A stretch of DNA of 28,374 nucleotides from JAWXBK01 sp040878185 (GTDB lineage Bacteria > Pseudomonadota > Alphaproteobacteria > Dongiales > Dongiaceae), in contig JBBDMS010000025.1 in NCBI GenBank assembly GCA_040878185.1, positions 1-28,374 of the forward strand. The letters run 5' to 3'. Of the stretch, positions 1 through 8,743 are shown piece by piece. The notes under the pieces are model-generated. The model saw only the letters and a list, made by a program, of their open reading frames with translations. It was not told the origin of the DNA and searched no databases. The position numbers were made by a program, and so were the translations under genes. The first letter of the stretch is position 1. Each line of letters starts with the position of its first letter.

Positions 1-167
1 GCCGCGGCCTACGGGGGCGGGGTGGCGGTTTTCGGCCGTGCGCCTTGCTTCGCGGCGCCCCGGACGTTACGGATAGCCGGTCCCAAGCAAGCCGAAGCCA
101 GCCGGGGCGCAATTCGCGTGCGGCGGCCATGCGGCACGAGGCTTCCCGACGATCCGCGGACAGGGCA

Positions 168-488
168 ATGGACGACAGCAGTTTCGAAAAACTGGCCGGC
201 CGCACGATCGACCGTCTGTTCGAGGCACTCGACGCGGCGATCGGCGACAGCGCCGAAATCGACATCGAGGGCGGCATCCTGACGATCGAGACGGCAGACG
301 GGAGCCGGTATGTGATCAACCGGCACGGACCGAACCGGCAGATCTGGCTGTCCTCGCCCAAATCCGGTGCCTGGCATTTCGAGCGCAAGGACGATGCCAA
401 AGGTGGGGCCTGGGTTTCGACCCGCGGCAGCGAGCGGCTCGATCAGGTGCTCGCTTCCGAGTTCGGCATCGCGCTCGCGCTCGATTGA
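168..488 (+). CDS. cyaY: Frataxin-family iron-sulfur protein CyaY
   Basis: The 106-residue product matches the usual length of bacterial CyaY. Frataxins bind iron and modulate iron-sulfur cluster assembly on the cysteine desulfurase IscS in the cytoplasm. Visible family features are the acidic first helix (residues about 2-25, with DDSSFEKLAGRTIDRLFEAL), the beta-sheet segment around GGILTIETADGSRYVINRH, and the conserved stretch NRQIWLSSPKSGAWHF near residues 65-80. The ATG at 168 is chosen because the frataxin fold begins there and an AGGG lies just upstream. The frame is open back to 45, but that extension is Arg/Ser-rich and unlike frataxin. It lies 34 bases upstream of the ABC exporter on the same strand, so co-transcription is possible. 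The identification comes from sequence pattern; function is inferred from the family. Confidence 0.9.
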   Translation: MDDSSFEKLAGRTIDRLFEALDAAIGDSAEIDIEGGILTIETADGSRYVINRHGPNRQIWLSSPKSGAWHFERKDDAKGGAWVSTRGSERLDQVLASEFGIALALD

Positions 489-522
489 TCGTGTCCCAGA
501 GACCTTCCCGGACCGCGCGCGC

Positions 523-2325
523 ATGAGACAGCCCCTTGCCGTGCTCGCGCCCGACCGCGCCGCCACCCGCGATCTCGGTCAGCTCCGTCTGCTGCTGCAT
601 TTTCTCAAACCCTATCGCCGCCAGCTTGCCGGTGCGCTGCTTGCGCTGACCGTTGCCGCGGTCACGGTGCTGGCGCTCGGGCAGGGCCTGCGCGATCTGG
701 TCGATCACGGCTTCGCCGCCGGGAACCCGCGCGAACTCGACCGTGCCGTCATCGTGCTGTTCGGCGTCACGGTCCTGCTCGCGGTCTCGACCTTCGCGCG
801 TTACTACCTCGTGACCTGGGTCGGCGAGCGCGTGGTCAACGATCTGCGTCGCGCGGTGTTCGATCGGGTGATCCGTCTGTCGCCGGCATTCTTCGAGCTG
901 ACCCGCACCGGCGAGGTGCTCTCGCGGCTCACGACCGACACGACCCTGCTGCAGCTCGTCGTCGGCTCGTCGGTGTCAGTCGCGCTGCGCAACGCGCTGC
1001 TGCTGATCGGCGGCACGATCATGCTGCTGGTGACGAGCTGGAAGCTGACCGTGCTCGTCTTTCTCGTGGTGCCGCTGGTGCTGTTGCCGATCCTGACCTA
1101 CGGACGGCGGGTGCGGCGGCTTTCACGCGAATCGCAGGACCGGGTCGCCGATGTCAGCGTCGAGGCGGAAGAGGTGCTGCGCGAGATCCGCACCGTGCAG
1201 GCCTTCAACCACGAAGGCGAGGACCGGCGGCGCTTTGCCGGCCGGCTCGAGGCGGCGCTGGCGGCCGCGATCGAGCGCACACGCGCACGCGCCATGCTGA
1301 CCGCGATCGTGATCCTCCTGGTGTTCGGCTCGATCTCCGCCGTGCTCTGGATCGGCGGCCATGACGTGCTCGCGGGGCGGATCAGCCCGGGCGATCTCTC
1401 GGCCTTCGTCTTCTACGCCATCGTCGTCGCCGGTTCGGTCGGTGCGATCAGCGAGGTCTATAGCGACCTGCAGCGCGCGGCGGGCGCGATGGAACGGCTG
1501 ATGGAGCTGCTCAAGACCGAGCCGCAGATCCAGGCGCCGGCGCGGCCGGTTGCATTGCCGGTGCCGGCGCGCGGCGAGATCCGGTTCGAGACGGTCACCT
1601 TCCGTTATCCGACGCGGCCGGACCGCGCCGCGCTCGATGCGATCGACCTTGCGGTTGCGCCGGGCGAACGGGTCGCGCTGGTCGGGCCCTCCGGCGCCGG
1701 CAAGACGACAATCTTCCAGTTGCTGCTGCGTTTCTATGATCCCGATTCCGGACACATCCGGCTCGACGGCGTCGACATCGGGGAGACCGATCCGGCGGCG
1801 CTGCGCGCGCGGATTGGATTTGTTGCGCAGGAGCCGGCCATCTTCGCTGCGAATGTCGCGGAAAATATCCGCTACGGGCGGCCCGATGCGAGCGACGTCG
1901 AGATCGCGGCGGCTGCCGGCGCGGCGCATGCGATGGAGTTCATCGAACGGCTGCCGCAGGGGTTTGCGACCGAGCTTGGCGAACGTGGCGTGCGGCTCTC
2001 CGGCGGGCAGCGCCAGCGCATCGCGATCGCGCGCGCGATCCTGCGCAATCCGGCCGTGCTGCTGCTCGACGAGGCGACCAGCGCGCTCGATGCCGAAAGT
2101 GAGCGGGCGGTACAGCAGGCACTCGACGAACTGATGCAGGGTCGGACGACGCTGGTGATTGCCCACCGCCTTGCGACCGTGCTCAAGGCCGACCGCATCG
2201 CCGTGCTGGATCACGGCCGCATCGTCGCGACCGGCACGCATGAGGCGCTGATGCACGAGCAGGGGCTCTACCGGCGGCTTGCCGAGCTGCAATTCGACCG
2301 GCCTTTTGAGGCGGTTCCCGCCTGA
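523..2325 (+). CDS. ABC exporter half-transporter, MsbA-like (fused permease and ATPase)
   Basis: This 600-residue protein is a type IV ABC exporter half-transporter that would work as a homodimer in the inner membrane. An N-terminal transmembrane domain (residues about 20-330, six hydrophobic stretches) is followed by a nucleotide-binding domain. Walker A GPSGAGKTT starts at residue 388, the LSGGQRQR signature at 492, Walker B VLLLDEA at 512-518 and the H-loop AHR at 547-549. All catalytic residues are present, so it should be active. The ATG at 523 is used because the upstream in-frame extension overlaps cyaY. The substrate is not readable: relatives move lipid A, other lipids or drugs. The large antisense frame at 1123-2292 is a codon-bias shadow. 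The gene belongs with cyaY by position only; there is no obvious functional link. Confidence 0.9.
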   Translation: MRQPLAVLAPDRAATRDLGQLRLLLHFLKPYRRQLAGALLALTVAAVTVLALGQGLRDLVDHGFAAGNPRELDRAVIVLFGVTVLLAVSTFARYYLVTWVGERVVNDLRRAVFDRVIRLSPAFFELTRTGEVLSRLTTDTTLLQLVVGSSVSVALRNALLLIGGTIMLLVTSWKLTVLVFLVVPLVLLPILTYGRRVRRLSRESQDRVADVSVEAEEVLREIRTVQAFNHEGEDRRRFAGRLEAALAAAIERTRARAMLTAIVILLVFGSISAVLWIGGHDVLAGRISPGDLSAFVFYAIVVAGSVGAISEVYSDLQRAAGAMERLMELLKTEPQIQAPARPVALPVPARGEIRFETVTFRYPTRPDRAALDAIDLAVAPGERVALVGPSGAGKTTIFQLLLRFYDPDSGHIRLDGVDIGETDPAALRARIGFVAQEPAIFAANVAENIRYGRPDASDVEIAAAAGAAHAMEFIERLPQGFATELGERGVRLSGGQRQRIAIARAILRNPAVLLLDEATSALDAESERAVQQALDELMQGRTTLVIAHRLATVLKADRIAVLDHGRIVATGTHEALMHEQGLYRRLAELQFDRPFEAVPA

Positions 2326-2481
2326 TTTTCACCAGGCGTTTGCCGCGGTTTCCGCAATAACCCGGCGCTATCGCCGTATAAGCGCAATTCATTTGCCGTT
2401 GGCGGGCGAAAGCCCGACTCTCGCGCGGACGATCCCCGCGGCAAGCCATGCCCGGCGGTCCCGGGAAACGGAGAGAACGAC

Positions 2482-3690
2482 ATGCTCGAATCGCTGAAAC
2501 GCATCCGCAACGGCCAGCCGGTCAAGCGCACATTCTCAGATGCGGAATACAAATCGCGCCATACACGGCTGCGCACGCTGATGGCCGATCGGGCGATCGA
2601 CACCGCCTTGTTCACCTCCTATCACAACATCAATTACTTCACTGACTTCCTGTACTGCTCGTTCGGCCGGTCCTTCGGCTGCGTTGTGACGCCGGACAAG
2701 GTGACGACGGTCAGCGCCAATATCGATGCCGGCCAGCCCTGGCGGCGCACTGCCGGCGACGACAATCTCGTCTACACCGACTGGCAGCGCGACAATTACA
2801 TTCGCGCCCTGCAGGAGCTGATTCCGAACAAGGGTCGGCTCGGCATCGAGTTCGACCACATGAATCTCGACACGCGGCGCAAGGTCGAAGCGGCGCTGCC
2901 TTTGGTCGAGCTGGTCGACATCAGCCGCGGCACCATGGGGCTGCGCATGGTGAAATCCGACGAGGAAATCGTAATCATCCGGCACGGCGCGCGGATCGCC
3001 GATATCGGGGGTGCGGCCTGCGTCGAGGCGATCGGCGAGGGCGTGCCGGAATATGAGGTGGCGCTGCACGCGACCCAGGCGATGGTGCGCGAAATCGGCA
3101 GGACCTTCCCGCATGGCGAACTGATGGACACCTGGACCTGGTTCCAGTCGGGCATCAACACCGACGGCGCCCATAATCCGGTGACCGCGCGGCGCATCGA
3201 GAAGGGCGACATCCTGAGTCTCAACTGCTTTCCGATGATCGCCGGCTATTACACCGCGCTCGAACGCACGCTGTTCTTCGATCATTGCAGCGATGCGCAT
3301 CGCAAGCTCTGGGAGATCAACGTGAAGGTGCATCGCCGCGGCCTCGAGCTGATCCGGCCGGGCGCGCGCTGCTGCGATATCGCGAACGAACTGAACGAGA
3401 TCTACAAGGAAGCGGGCCAATTGCAGAACCGCACCTTCGGCTACGGCCACAGTTTCGGCGTGCTGTGCCATTACTATGGCCGCGAGGCGGGCCTCGAACT
3501 GCGTGAGGATATCGAAACCGTTCTCCAGCCCAACATGGTGGTTTCGATGGAACCGATGATCATGCTGCCCGAGGGCCAGCCGGGCGCCGGCGGCTATCGC
3601 GAACACGATATCCTGGTCATCAAGAAGGACGGTGCGGAGAACATCACCGGTTTCCCGTTCGGGCCGGAAAAGAACATCATCCGGAAATGA
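2482..3690 (+). CDS. Creatinase (creatine amidinohydrolase, EC 3.5.3.3)
   Basis: The 402-residue product has the M24 'pita-bread' fold, but its sequence matches creatinase rather than a peptidase. Creatinase hydrolyses creatine to sarcosine and urea in the cytoplasm, without metal. Compared from memory with the 403-residue Pseudomonas putida enzyme, the blocks TSYHNINYFTDFLYCSFGR, FQSGINTDGAHNPVT, NCFPMIAGYYTALERTLF and SMEPMIMLPEG are nearly identical. The known active-site residues are all present, shifted by one: Phe61, Arg63, His231, Glu261, Arg334 and Glu357. M24 metallopeptidase metal ligands are not retained as a set, as expected. A GGAGA Shine-Dalgarno precedes the ATG. A TATAAG hexamer at 2377-2382 could be a -10 box, but no good -35 is seen. 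The gene is followed 239 bases later by a polyamine-type importer on the same strand. Confidence 0.93.
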   Translation: MLESLKRIRNGQPVKRTFSDAEYKSRHTRLRTLMADRAIDTALFTSYHNINYFTDFLYCSFGRSFGCVVTPDKVTTVSANIDAGQPWRRTAGDDNLVYTDWQRDNYIRALQELIPNKGRLGIEFDHMNLDTRRKVEAALPLVELVDISRGTMGLRMVKSDEEIVIIRHGARIADIGGAACVEAIGEGVPEYEVALHATQAMVREIGRTFPHGELMDTWTWFQSGINTDGAHNPVTARRIEKGDILSLNCFPMIAGYYTALERTLFFDHCSDAHRKLWEINVKVHRRGLELIRPGARCCDIANELNEIYKEAGQLQNRTFGYGHSFGVLCHYYGREAGLELREDIETVLQPNMVVSMEPMIMLPEGQPGAGGYREHDILVIKKDGAENITGFPFGPEKNIIRK

Positions 3691-3929
3691 CCGGGCGGAA
3701 ACTGGCGCGAAGCGGGGCGACGCGGGCATGTCGAACCGCTGCCGGCGGGGCCGGCTGCACGGCCGCTCAGGCGCCCGCGATTGGCTATTCAAATCCGGCC
3801 ATTACCGCTAATAATTGGTGGTGTGTTAACTGGACGGTTAGTCTGCCACCGCTTCTCCACATGGGTCGGAGCGTTCGAGGGGGAATACCCCGGGCGATAT
3901 CAGGCGGAATACACGGGAGGATACGAAAC

Positions 3930-5072
3930 ATGTTGCGTGGAAGATCACCAGGACATCTCGCTGCGGCCATCTCGCGCCGCGGTCTGCTCAAAGGTAGCGC
4001 CGCAGCGACGGCGGGCATTGTGGCAGCCTCGGCCATGCCAAAATCGGGTCGCGCCGAAGACGTGCTTTCGGTTCTGAGTTGGCCCGGCTACACCGATCCG
4101 GAAGTCGTCGGTCCTTTCGAGGAAGCGCACGGCGTCAAGGTTGTCGGCAAGGAATATACCGGCGGCGACCAGATGCTGGCGCTGCTGAATTCATCGCCCC
4201 CGGGCACATTCGATCTCGTGCTGAGCGATGCCGAGTATGTGCATATGGTGCACGAGGCGGGCCATCTCGATCCGCTCGATCCGGCCGATTATTCGATCAG
4301 CGATTTCTGGCCGGAGTTCCAGAATTTCCCCGGCCTTTGGGGCGGCGACAATATGTACGCCGTGATGACGAGCTTCGGTTATCTCGGCATGACCTACAAC
4401 ACCGAGCATATGTCGCGCGAGGAAATGAACTCCTACAAGATCATGTGGGATCCGAAGGTGACCGGTCGCGTCGGCATGTATGACTGGTATCTGCCGCCGA
4501 TGCTCTGCCTCAGCCTCTACGATGGCAACCGCCCGCCCTACGATATCGATGCGGCGGCCTTCGAGAAGCTGAAGGGAACGTTGAACAGCCTCAAGCCGCA
4601 GGTTGTCGGCATCGGCGCGTTCGCACAGTCCTTCTCCATGCTTTCGCAGAGTGAAGCCTGGATCATGCCGGGCACGGGTGCGTGGCTGACGCTGCTCCTC
4701 AAAAAGGACGGGGTGCCGGTCGACGACATCGTGCCGGACGAAGGCGGGCTGCAGTGGAGCGAGTGCATGGGCATCGCGTCGGCCAGCGAAAAGAAAGATC
4801 TGGCCAAGCTCTTCCTGCAGTACATGGCATCGCCCGAAGGTCAGATGCGCATCGCGATCAAGCCGGCTTATTCGGGTTCGATCCCGAACAAGGCGGGCTG
4901 GACGCTGCTCAACGAACAGCATCCGGACTGGGCGGCCCTGCTGTTGCACCAGCTCGACCAGCGCAACGTCATGGACGAGTACGCCGAAGGCAAAATCTTC
5001 ATCCGCGATCTGCCGAAGCAGCAGTCGCTCGCGGAATGGAACGATGCCTTCACGGAGTTCAAGAATCTCTAA
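3930..5072 (+). CDS. Tat-exported substrate-binding protein of a polyamine-type ABC importer (PotD-like)
   Basis: The 380-residue product starts with a twin-arginine signal (SRRGLLKG at residues 15-22, then an Ala-rich hydrophobic stretch to about residue 42), so it is exported folded to the periplasm. The mature part has the PotD/PotF layout: a SWPGYTDP opening strand, a middle with FDLVLSDAEY and YAVMTSFGYLGMTYN, and a C-terminal half with SPEGQMRIA and IRDLPKQQSLAEWNDAF. It would hand substrate to the permeases encoded just downstream. A strong GGGAGG at 3915-3920, nine bases before the ATG, fixes the start; the frame is open back to 3687, but that extension lacks a signal peptide. The 239-base leader contains an AT-rich patch (about 3781-3835), a likely promoter zone. 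The substrate is unknown; next to creatinase, creatine or a similar guanidino compound is plausible but inferred. Confidence 0.88.
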   Translation: MLRGRSPGHLAAAISRRGLLKGSAAATAGIVAASAMPKSGRAEDVLSVLSWPGYTDPEVVGPFEEAHGVKVVGKEYTGGDQMLALLNSSPPGTFDLVLSDAEYVHMVHEAGHLDPLDPADYSISDFWPEFQNFPGLWGGDNMYAVMTSFGYLGMTYNTEHMSREEMNSYKIMWDPKVTGRVGMYDWYLPPMLCLSLYDGNRPPYDIDAAAFEKLKGTLNSLKPQVVGIGAFAQSFSMLSQSEAWIMPGTGAWLTLLLKKDGVPVDDIVPDEGGLQWSECMGIASASEKKDLAKLFLQYMASPEGQMRIAIKPAYSGSIPNKAGWTLLNEQHPDWAALLLHQLDQRNVMDEYAEGKIFIRDLPKQQSLAEWNDAFTEFKNL

Positions 5073-5160
5073 CCTGCGCCGATCTGCCTGAGACAGGATC
5101 GACGGCCCCGTTTCCGCTGCGGCGGGAGCGGGGCCGCCGGCATCCTTCCGTTCGGGCGGG

Positions 5161-6132
5161 ATGACGATCGGCAGTGCCGGCGCCGTGCTGCGTCGGATGC
5201 TGCCACATGCCGAGGGAGTGAGGGCCGTGTCGACTGCGACCGTCGACCGACATAAACCGGATCAGGGATCCGTGCCGCCAGAAGCGGCGCGGCCGAACTG
5301 GTTCGGTCTGACCTTCGGCCTGCCGGCGTTCGTCTGGCAGCTCGCCCTGTTCGCAACGCCGCTGGTCTTCCTCGTGGTGATGACGTTCTGGCAGGTGGTG
5401 AACTTCCGCCCGACGCCGGCATTCGTCGACGACAACTGGGTGAAGCTGCTTTCGGCCGGTTATTTCTGGGACATTTATTTCCGCACGTTCCTCTACGGTC
5501 TGCTGGCGGCGGCGGTCGCGAGCCTGATGGCGTTTCCCCTCTCATACCTCCTGGCCTTCCGCGCCAGCGCGAACATCCGCTGGCTTGCCGTGTTTCTGCT
5601 GATCACGCCGTTCTTCACCAGTTATCTGGTGCGCACCTATACCTGGAAAGTGATCCTGACCGGCAACGGCATGGTGAACGCGGCATTCGGCTATCTCGGG
5701 CTCGGCCCGTTCGCGATGGTCAATAATCTGTTCGGCACGCTGGTCGGATATCTGACGCTGGTGCTGCCGCTGGTGATCCTGCTGCAGCTTTTCAGTCTCG
5801 CCTATGTCGACCGGAACCTGATCGAGGCCGCGCATAATCTGCGCTGTGGCGCCCTGCGGACCGTCTTCCAGGTGATCATTCCCTCGGCCAAGATCGGCCT
5901 CGTGCTCGCGGCGACCTTCGCGTTCATTCTTTCCTTCGGCGATTATGTGAGCCCGACCTTGCTCGGCGGCAGCCGGCCGCCGACGCTCAGCATTCTGATT
6001 GTCGACGTGGTCAAGTCGGGTGCCAACTGGCCCGAAGCGTCGGTCATCGCGGTGATGATGTCGGTCACATTGCTGGCGGTGTGCTTTGCCGCCCTCATCT
6101 TCGCCTACGGGCGAGGCGGGCGGCGGGCATGA
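5161..6132 (+). CDS. ABC importer permease, PotB-like
   Basis: The 323-residue inner-membrane protein has about six hydrophobic segments between residues 50 and 320. Its cytoplasmic EAA loop begins EAAHNLRCGA at residue 222, followed by a hydrophobic IIPSAKIGL stretch; this is the coupling helix that docks onto the ATPase. The pattern is that of the PotB/PotH family of the polyamine/opine/phosphonate importer group. Two starts are possible: ATG at 5161, or GTG at 5227 preceded by GAGGGAGTGAGGG, which would give 301 residues and remove a non-hydrophobic leader. I cannot decide between them. It follows the binding protein by 88 bases and shares an ATGA overlap with the next permease, so translation of the two is coupled. 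Confidence 0.87.
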   Translation: MTIGSAGAVLRRMLPHAEGVRAVSTATVDRHKPDQGSVPPEAARPNWFGLTFGLPAFVWQLALFATPLVFLVVMTFWQVVNFRPTPAFVDDNWVKLLSAGYFWDIYFRTFLYGLLAAAVASLMAFPLSYLLAFRASANIRWLAVFLLITPFFTSYLVRTYTWKVILTGNGMVNAAFGYLGLGPFAMVNNLFGTLVGYLTLVLPLVILLQLFSLAYVDRNLIEAAHNLRCGALRTVFQVIIPSAKIGLVLAATFAFILSFGDYVSPTLLGGSRPPTLSILIVDVVKSGANWPEASVIAVMMSVTLLAVCFAALIFAYGRGGRRA

Positions 6133-6971
6133 GCGGGCGCCGGCTCTTTACGCTGCTGCTATGGTGCTACGCGGGCGCCGTGTTCGCGTTCATCTTTGCG
6201 CCAATCGTCGTCAGCTTCATCGTGTCGTTCAACTCGGATCGATTTCCGACCCTGCCGCTCGGCGAGTTCTCGACGCAATGGTACGAGGCAATCGCCGACG
6301 ATCCGACTTTGTGGCCGGCGCTGCGGCGCACCATCATCGTCGGTGCCGTGGTCGCGGTGATTGCGACATTGCTCGGGTTCGGGGCGGCCTATACCGATTA
6401 CCGGTTCCGATTCTTCGGGAAGAATTTCTATCTGGCACTTGCCCTGCTGCCGCCGACCATTCCAGTGGTCATCCTCGGTCTCGCGATGCTGGTCTTCCTC
6501 TCGCAGATCGGGCTGTTCGGCCAGCTCCATTCGGTGATCCTCAGTCACGTCGTGCTGTGCATGCCGTTCGCGATGGCGCTGGTACGGCTGCGCCTGTCGC
6601 AGATGGACCCGAGCATGGAGGCGGCGGCCTGGAATCTCGGCGCCAGCGAATGGCGCACGATGGTCGAGATCATCCTTCCCTTCACGCTGCCGGCGATCCT
6701 GTCGGCGCTGTTCATCACGATGGCCGTCTCGTTCGACGAGTTCGCCATCGCGTTCTTCGTGTCGGGTTTTGCCGAAACGCTGCCGGTGCGGATCCTCGCA
6801 ATGTTCCAGGGTCAGGTCAGTCCGCGGATCAATGCGATCGGCAGCATCGTCTTCACCGTCACCATGGCGCTGGTCATTCTGGCGCAGGTGGCACTTCTCG
6901 CACGCAATCCGGCCCGTACCCGCCTGGCGGTCGCCAAGGCGGCGGCCGGCGAAAGTACCGACCATGGCTGA
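6129..6971 (+). CDS. ABC importer permease, PotC-like
   Basis: The 280-residue second permease forms a heterodimer with the PotB-like partner in the inner membrane. It shows an N-terminal membrane helix (residues 8-33), a conserved extracytoplasmic segment with FNSDRFPTLPLGEFSTQWY typical of PotC, further helices, and the EAA loop MEAAAWNLGASEWRT from residue 163. The ATG at 6129 overlaps the preceding stop as ATGA, which sets the start; the frame is open a little further upstream inside the previous gene. Its own stop overlaps the ATPase start by eight bases. This close packing indicates one operon with the other importer genes. The substrate cannot be read from the permease sequence. Confidence 0.88.
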   Translation: MSGRRLFTLLLWCYAGAVFAFIFAPIVVSFIVSFNSDRFPTLPLGEFSTQWYEAIADDPTLWPALRRTIIVGAVVAVIATLLGFGAAYTDYRFRFFGKNFYLALALLPPTIPVVILGLAMLVFLSQIGLFGQLHSVILSHVVLCMPFAMALVRLRLSQMDPSMEAAAWNLGASEWRTMVEIILPFTLPAILSALFITMAVSFDEFAIAFFVSGFAETLPVRILAMFQGQVSPRINAIGSIVFTVTMALVILAQVALLARNPARTRLAVAKAAAGESTDHG

Positions 6972-8043
6972 AACGCTCCTCACCCTCCAGCGACTCTCCA
7001 AGAGCTATGGACCCGCGCAGGCGGTCCGCAGCATCGATCTCACGATCGAGAAGGGCGAGTTCATTGCCATCATGGGGCCGAGCGGCTGCGGCAAGACGAC
7101 GACGCTGCGCATGATCGCCGGTCTCGAAAAGCCGACCTCGGGTGAAATCAGATTGCGCGGCCGGCTGATGAACGATGTCCGGCCGTGGGAGCGCGATACG
7201 CCGCTGGTCTGGCAGAGCCTCGCGCTGTTTCCGTTTCTCAGCGTGCAGAAGAATGTCGAGTTCGGCCTCAAGATGCGCGGCATGTCGCCCGCCGACCGCC
7301 GGCAGCGCGCGTTGCACTGGCTCGAGCAGCTCGGCATTTCCGAGTTCGCGGGCCGCGATGTCGCGACGCTGTCGGGCGGACAGCGCCAGCGTGTCGCGCT
7401 CGCGCGGGCGCTGGTGACCGAGCCGGAAATCCTGCTGCTGGACGAACCGATGAGCGCGCTCGATGCGCATCTCGTGGTGCGGATGCAGGCCGAGCTGATC
7501 CGTCTGCATCGCGAACTGGGCATCACGTTCTTCTATGTGACGCACAGTCAGTCCGAGGCCTTCGCCATGGCGAGCCGTGTCGTCATCATGAATGGCGGGC
7601 GGATCGAGCAGGCGGGACCGGCAAAAGATGTGTATCGCAACCCGGTCAACCGGTTCGTAGCGGGCTTCGTCGGCACCAACAACATCATGAGCGGCCGGGT
7701 CGAATCGCTTTCCGACGGGCGCGTCACGGTGGCAACGCCGGCCGGGCGTTTCATGGCCCCGCTGCCGAAGGAACATGCGCCTTCGGTCGGCGACCAGGTC
7801 GATTATGTGGTGAGCGCGGACAGCATCGCGATCGGCCCGGCGGGTGCCGCCAATGAAGTCACCGGCAATCTGGTCAGCGAGCAGTTCATCGGCTCGGTGG
7901 TGACCTTGTTCATCGAGGGTCCGTCGGGCGTCGAGTTCCGGGTGCAGAAGCCGCAGCGCGACGTGGCCGCGCTCGAACTCGAACCCGGCCGGCCGCTCGC
8001 GATCGGCTGGGACACCGCGACCGCGTATATCCTGCCGGCCTGA
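6964..8043 (+). CDS. ABC importer ATPase, PotA-like
   Basis: The 359-residue cytoplasmic ATPase drives the importer encoded upstream. Walker A GPSGCGKTT is at residues 38-46, the Q-loop glutamine at 84, the LSGGQ signature at 136-140, Walker B ILLLDEP with Asp160-Glu161, and the switch histidine at 194. Residues from about 270 to the end form the TOBE-type regulatory domain normal for the PotA/FbpC/UgpC group. The Q-loop neighbourhood reads LVWQSLALFPFLSV, where most relatives have an FQ-type sequence followed by YALFPH; this is a mild variant, not a lost residue. The start overlaps the end of the PotC-like gene by eight bases. It is the last gene of the + strand creatinase/importer block and faces the damaged deaminase with only 19 bases between the two stops. 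Confidence 0.9.
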   Translation: MAETLLTLQRLSKSYGPAQAVRSIDLTIEKGEFIAIMGPSGCGKTTTLRMIAGLEKPTSGEIRLRGRLMNDVRPWERDTPLVWQSLALFPFLSVQKNVEFGLKMRGMSPADRRQRALHWLEQLGISEFAGRDVATLSGGQRQRVALARALVTEPEILLLDEPMSALDAHLVVRMQAELIRLHRELGITFFYVTHSQSEAFAMASRVVIMNGGRIEQAGPAKDVYRNPVNRFVAGFVGTNNIMSGRVESLSDGRVTVATPAGRFMAPLPKEHAPSVGDQVDYVVSADSIAIGPAGAANEVTGNLVSEQFIGSVVTLFIEGPSGVEFRVQKPQRDVAALELEPGRPLAIGWDTATAYILPA

Positions 8044-8062
8044 TCTCAGGCGCGGCGGCCGG

Positions 8063-8536
8063 TCAGCGACCGCGGTCGCCTGCGACGACGTCGTTCCAGA
8101 GCGCAGGGCGTTCCTCGATGAACCGTCGCAGCAGCGCCCGGCAGGCCGGATCGTCGAGCACAACCACATCGACGCCCCGATCGGCAAGGAAGCCGATGTC
8201 TCCGGAATAGGTTTCGCGATCGGCGACGACCACGCGCGGCACGCCGAAAAAAAGGACCGCGCCGCTGCACTCGGGCAGGGGCTGAGGGTTGTATAGAGGC
8301 AAGTGCCGGCATAGCCGCCGGCCCGCAACCCGCCATGGCGCAGGCAATCGATTTCGGCATGGCTGGTGGGGTCGTTGGTCTGCATCGAGCGATTATGGCC
8401 GGCGGCGACCACCGCGCCATTTGCCACCAGCACGGCGCCGACGGCCAGGCCGCCGGCATCGAACGATTCCTGCGCCTCTTCGAGCCGCACGCCGCATGAA
8501 AGCCCTATCGGTATCGGTCGGTTTGGACAGCGGCAT
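8063..8536 (-). pseudogene. Cytosine-deaminase-family zinc deaminase, broken by two compensating frameshifts
   Basis: No single frame gives the full protein, but joining three frame segments yields an intact 157-residue deaminase starting MPLSKPTDTDRAFMRRALEE. Shifts are needed at about 8485-8486 (one extra G on the coding strand) and at 8273-8275 (one C missing in a C run); they cancel. The composite carries the whole zinc-deaminase set: His59-Ala-Glu61 (HAE), and Cys87 and Cys90 in SPCPEC. The end, FIEERPALWNDV, resembles the ERPQDW end of yeast Fcy1, which is 158 residues long. The family deaminates cytosine or related bases; some creatinine deaminases have been placed near cytosine deaminases, so a role beside creatinase is conceivable but inferred. 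Either the gene decayed recently or the draft has two indel errors. It lies 207 bases downstream of the LysR gene on the same strand. Confidence 0.8.
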
Positions 8537-8743
8537 AACGAACCCAGCGCTGGCTGATGTGGTTTGCTGCCCGGCGCTTGCCGACAGAATTCCACGGCGT
8601 TGCGGAGGTCGAGCGGTCGGTATTTGCGCGAGCCGACGTCGACGCGATGTGCGAGTGGCGAGCCCGCCCCCGATCGGAAACTCTATATGGGATATCGCGC
8701 GCTCCGTCGACCTGCGGCGAACACCCATATTCTACCGGCGCGA

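Noticed and set aside
45..167. N-terminal extension of CyaY
   Set aside because: The frame is open, but the extension is Arg/Ser-rich, matches nothing in frataxins, and would exceed the usual 106 residues.
2482..3690. Creatinase gene as a Xaa-Pro or methionine aminopeptidase
   Set aside because: The M24 fold fits, but the metal ligand set is missing and the active-site residues and near-identical blocks are those of creatinase.
6874..8595. A 573-codon minus frame that includes HAE of a deaminase
   Set aside because: Only the part at about 8274-8486 is real deaminase sequence. The rest is antisense to the PotA-like ATPase. The deaminase is annotated as a frameshifted gene instead.
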